Assembly: GCA_966112985.1 (NCBI GenBank)
Contig: CBHWET010000344.1
Location: forward strand, 1-5,397
Reading direction: 5' to 3'
Length of the DNA stretch: 5,397 nucleotides
DNA from: CBHWET01 sp966112985
Lineage (GTDB): Bacteria; Verrucomicrobiota; Verrucomicrobiia; Limisphaerales; JACDHS01
The notes below the pieces were generated by a model, which was not told the origin of the DNA, made no database searches, and was given only the letters and a program-made list of their open reading frames with translations. Below, in pieces: positions 5,346-5,397 of this stretch; position 1 is the stretch's first letter; every line of letters begins with the position of its first letter. Made by a program: the position numbers and the translations under genes.

Positions 5346-5397
5346 TGGTCGGGACGGTGAGATTTGAACTCACGACCTCTTCCACCCCAAGGAAGCG
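5346..5397 (-). tRNA. tRNA-Pro (anticodon GGG), 3' part only; 5' part lies beyond the window
   Basis: Read on the minus strand, the sequence gives an anticodon stem CTTCC/GGAAG (5395-5391 with 5383-5379) closing the 7-base loop TTGGGGT, so the anticodon is GGG (5388-5386), which reads proline codon CCC. A variable loop AGGTC follows, then a T arm GTGAG-TTCAAAT-CTCAC, the acceptor 3' strand CGTCCCG, discriminator A73 and an encoded CCA (5348-5346). The acceptor strand ends in G72, which implies the C1-G72 pair and A73 typical of bacterial tRNA-Pro. The D arm and 5' acceptor strand are outside the window. The 3' end lies 4 bases from the stop codon of the opposing rhomboid gene. Confidence 0.95.

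Noticed and set aside
1..5397. CRISPR array, insertion sequence, toxin-antitoxin or defence system
   Set aside because: No regularly spaced repeats, transposase motifs, terminal repeats or small paired genes were seen; the window is compact housekeeping sequence with few accessory genes.

Overview
This window looks like a stretch of a free-living bacterial chromosome with a moderate G+C content. It is built around one of the best conserved housekeeping neighbourhoods in bacteria: SRP RNA (ffs), dnaX, ebfC/ybaB and recR. I cannot name the organism. None of the six protein genes has a clear Shine-Dalgarno sequence. That, together with the uncharacterised helical protein on the minus strand, fits a member of the Verrucomicrobia or a related environmental phylum, but this is inference.

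Left part (1-3558, all plus strand). The window opens inside or at the 5' edge of a small bacterial SRP RNA (to about 95). Next come dnaX (170-1972, tau-type clamp-loader subunit), ebfC (2023-2334, nucleoid-associated DNA-binding protein), recR (2341-2943, recombinational repair) and a HAD-superfamily hydrolase resembling the sugar-phosphate phosphatase YihX (2947-3558). ebfC, recR and the HAD gene are 6 and 3 bases apart, so they are probably one transcript. A fair sigma70-like promoter candidate lies in the 50-base dnaX-ebfC gap.

Right part (3555-5397). A 238-residue, mostly helical protein of unknown function runs on the minus strand and overlaps the HAD gene tail-to-tail by four bases. 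A 185-base divergent spacer holding a perfect 8-bp inverted repeat separates it from a plus-strand rhomboid-family intramembrane serine protease (4457-5341) that has an N-terminal soluble domain. The window ends in the 3' part of a minus-strand tRNA-Pro (anticodon GGG, CCA encoded), four bases from the rhomboid stop codon.

Working together: dnaX, ebfC and recR serve replication, nucleoid and repair functions, and SRP RNA serves membrane protein targeting. The HAD enzyme, the unknown protein and the rhomboid protease have no evident shared pathway. I see no mobile element, CRISPR array, toxin-antitoxin pair or defence system. The observations most worth a second look are an exact, in-frame A AAA AAG slippery heptamer in dnaX (the same heptamer that produces gamma in E. 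coli, but at a different place), the unknown conserved-looking minus-strand gene, and the inverted repeat in its divergent promoter region.
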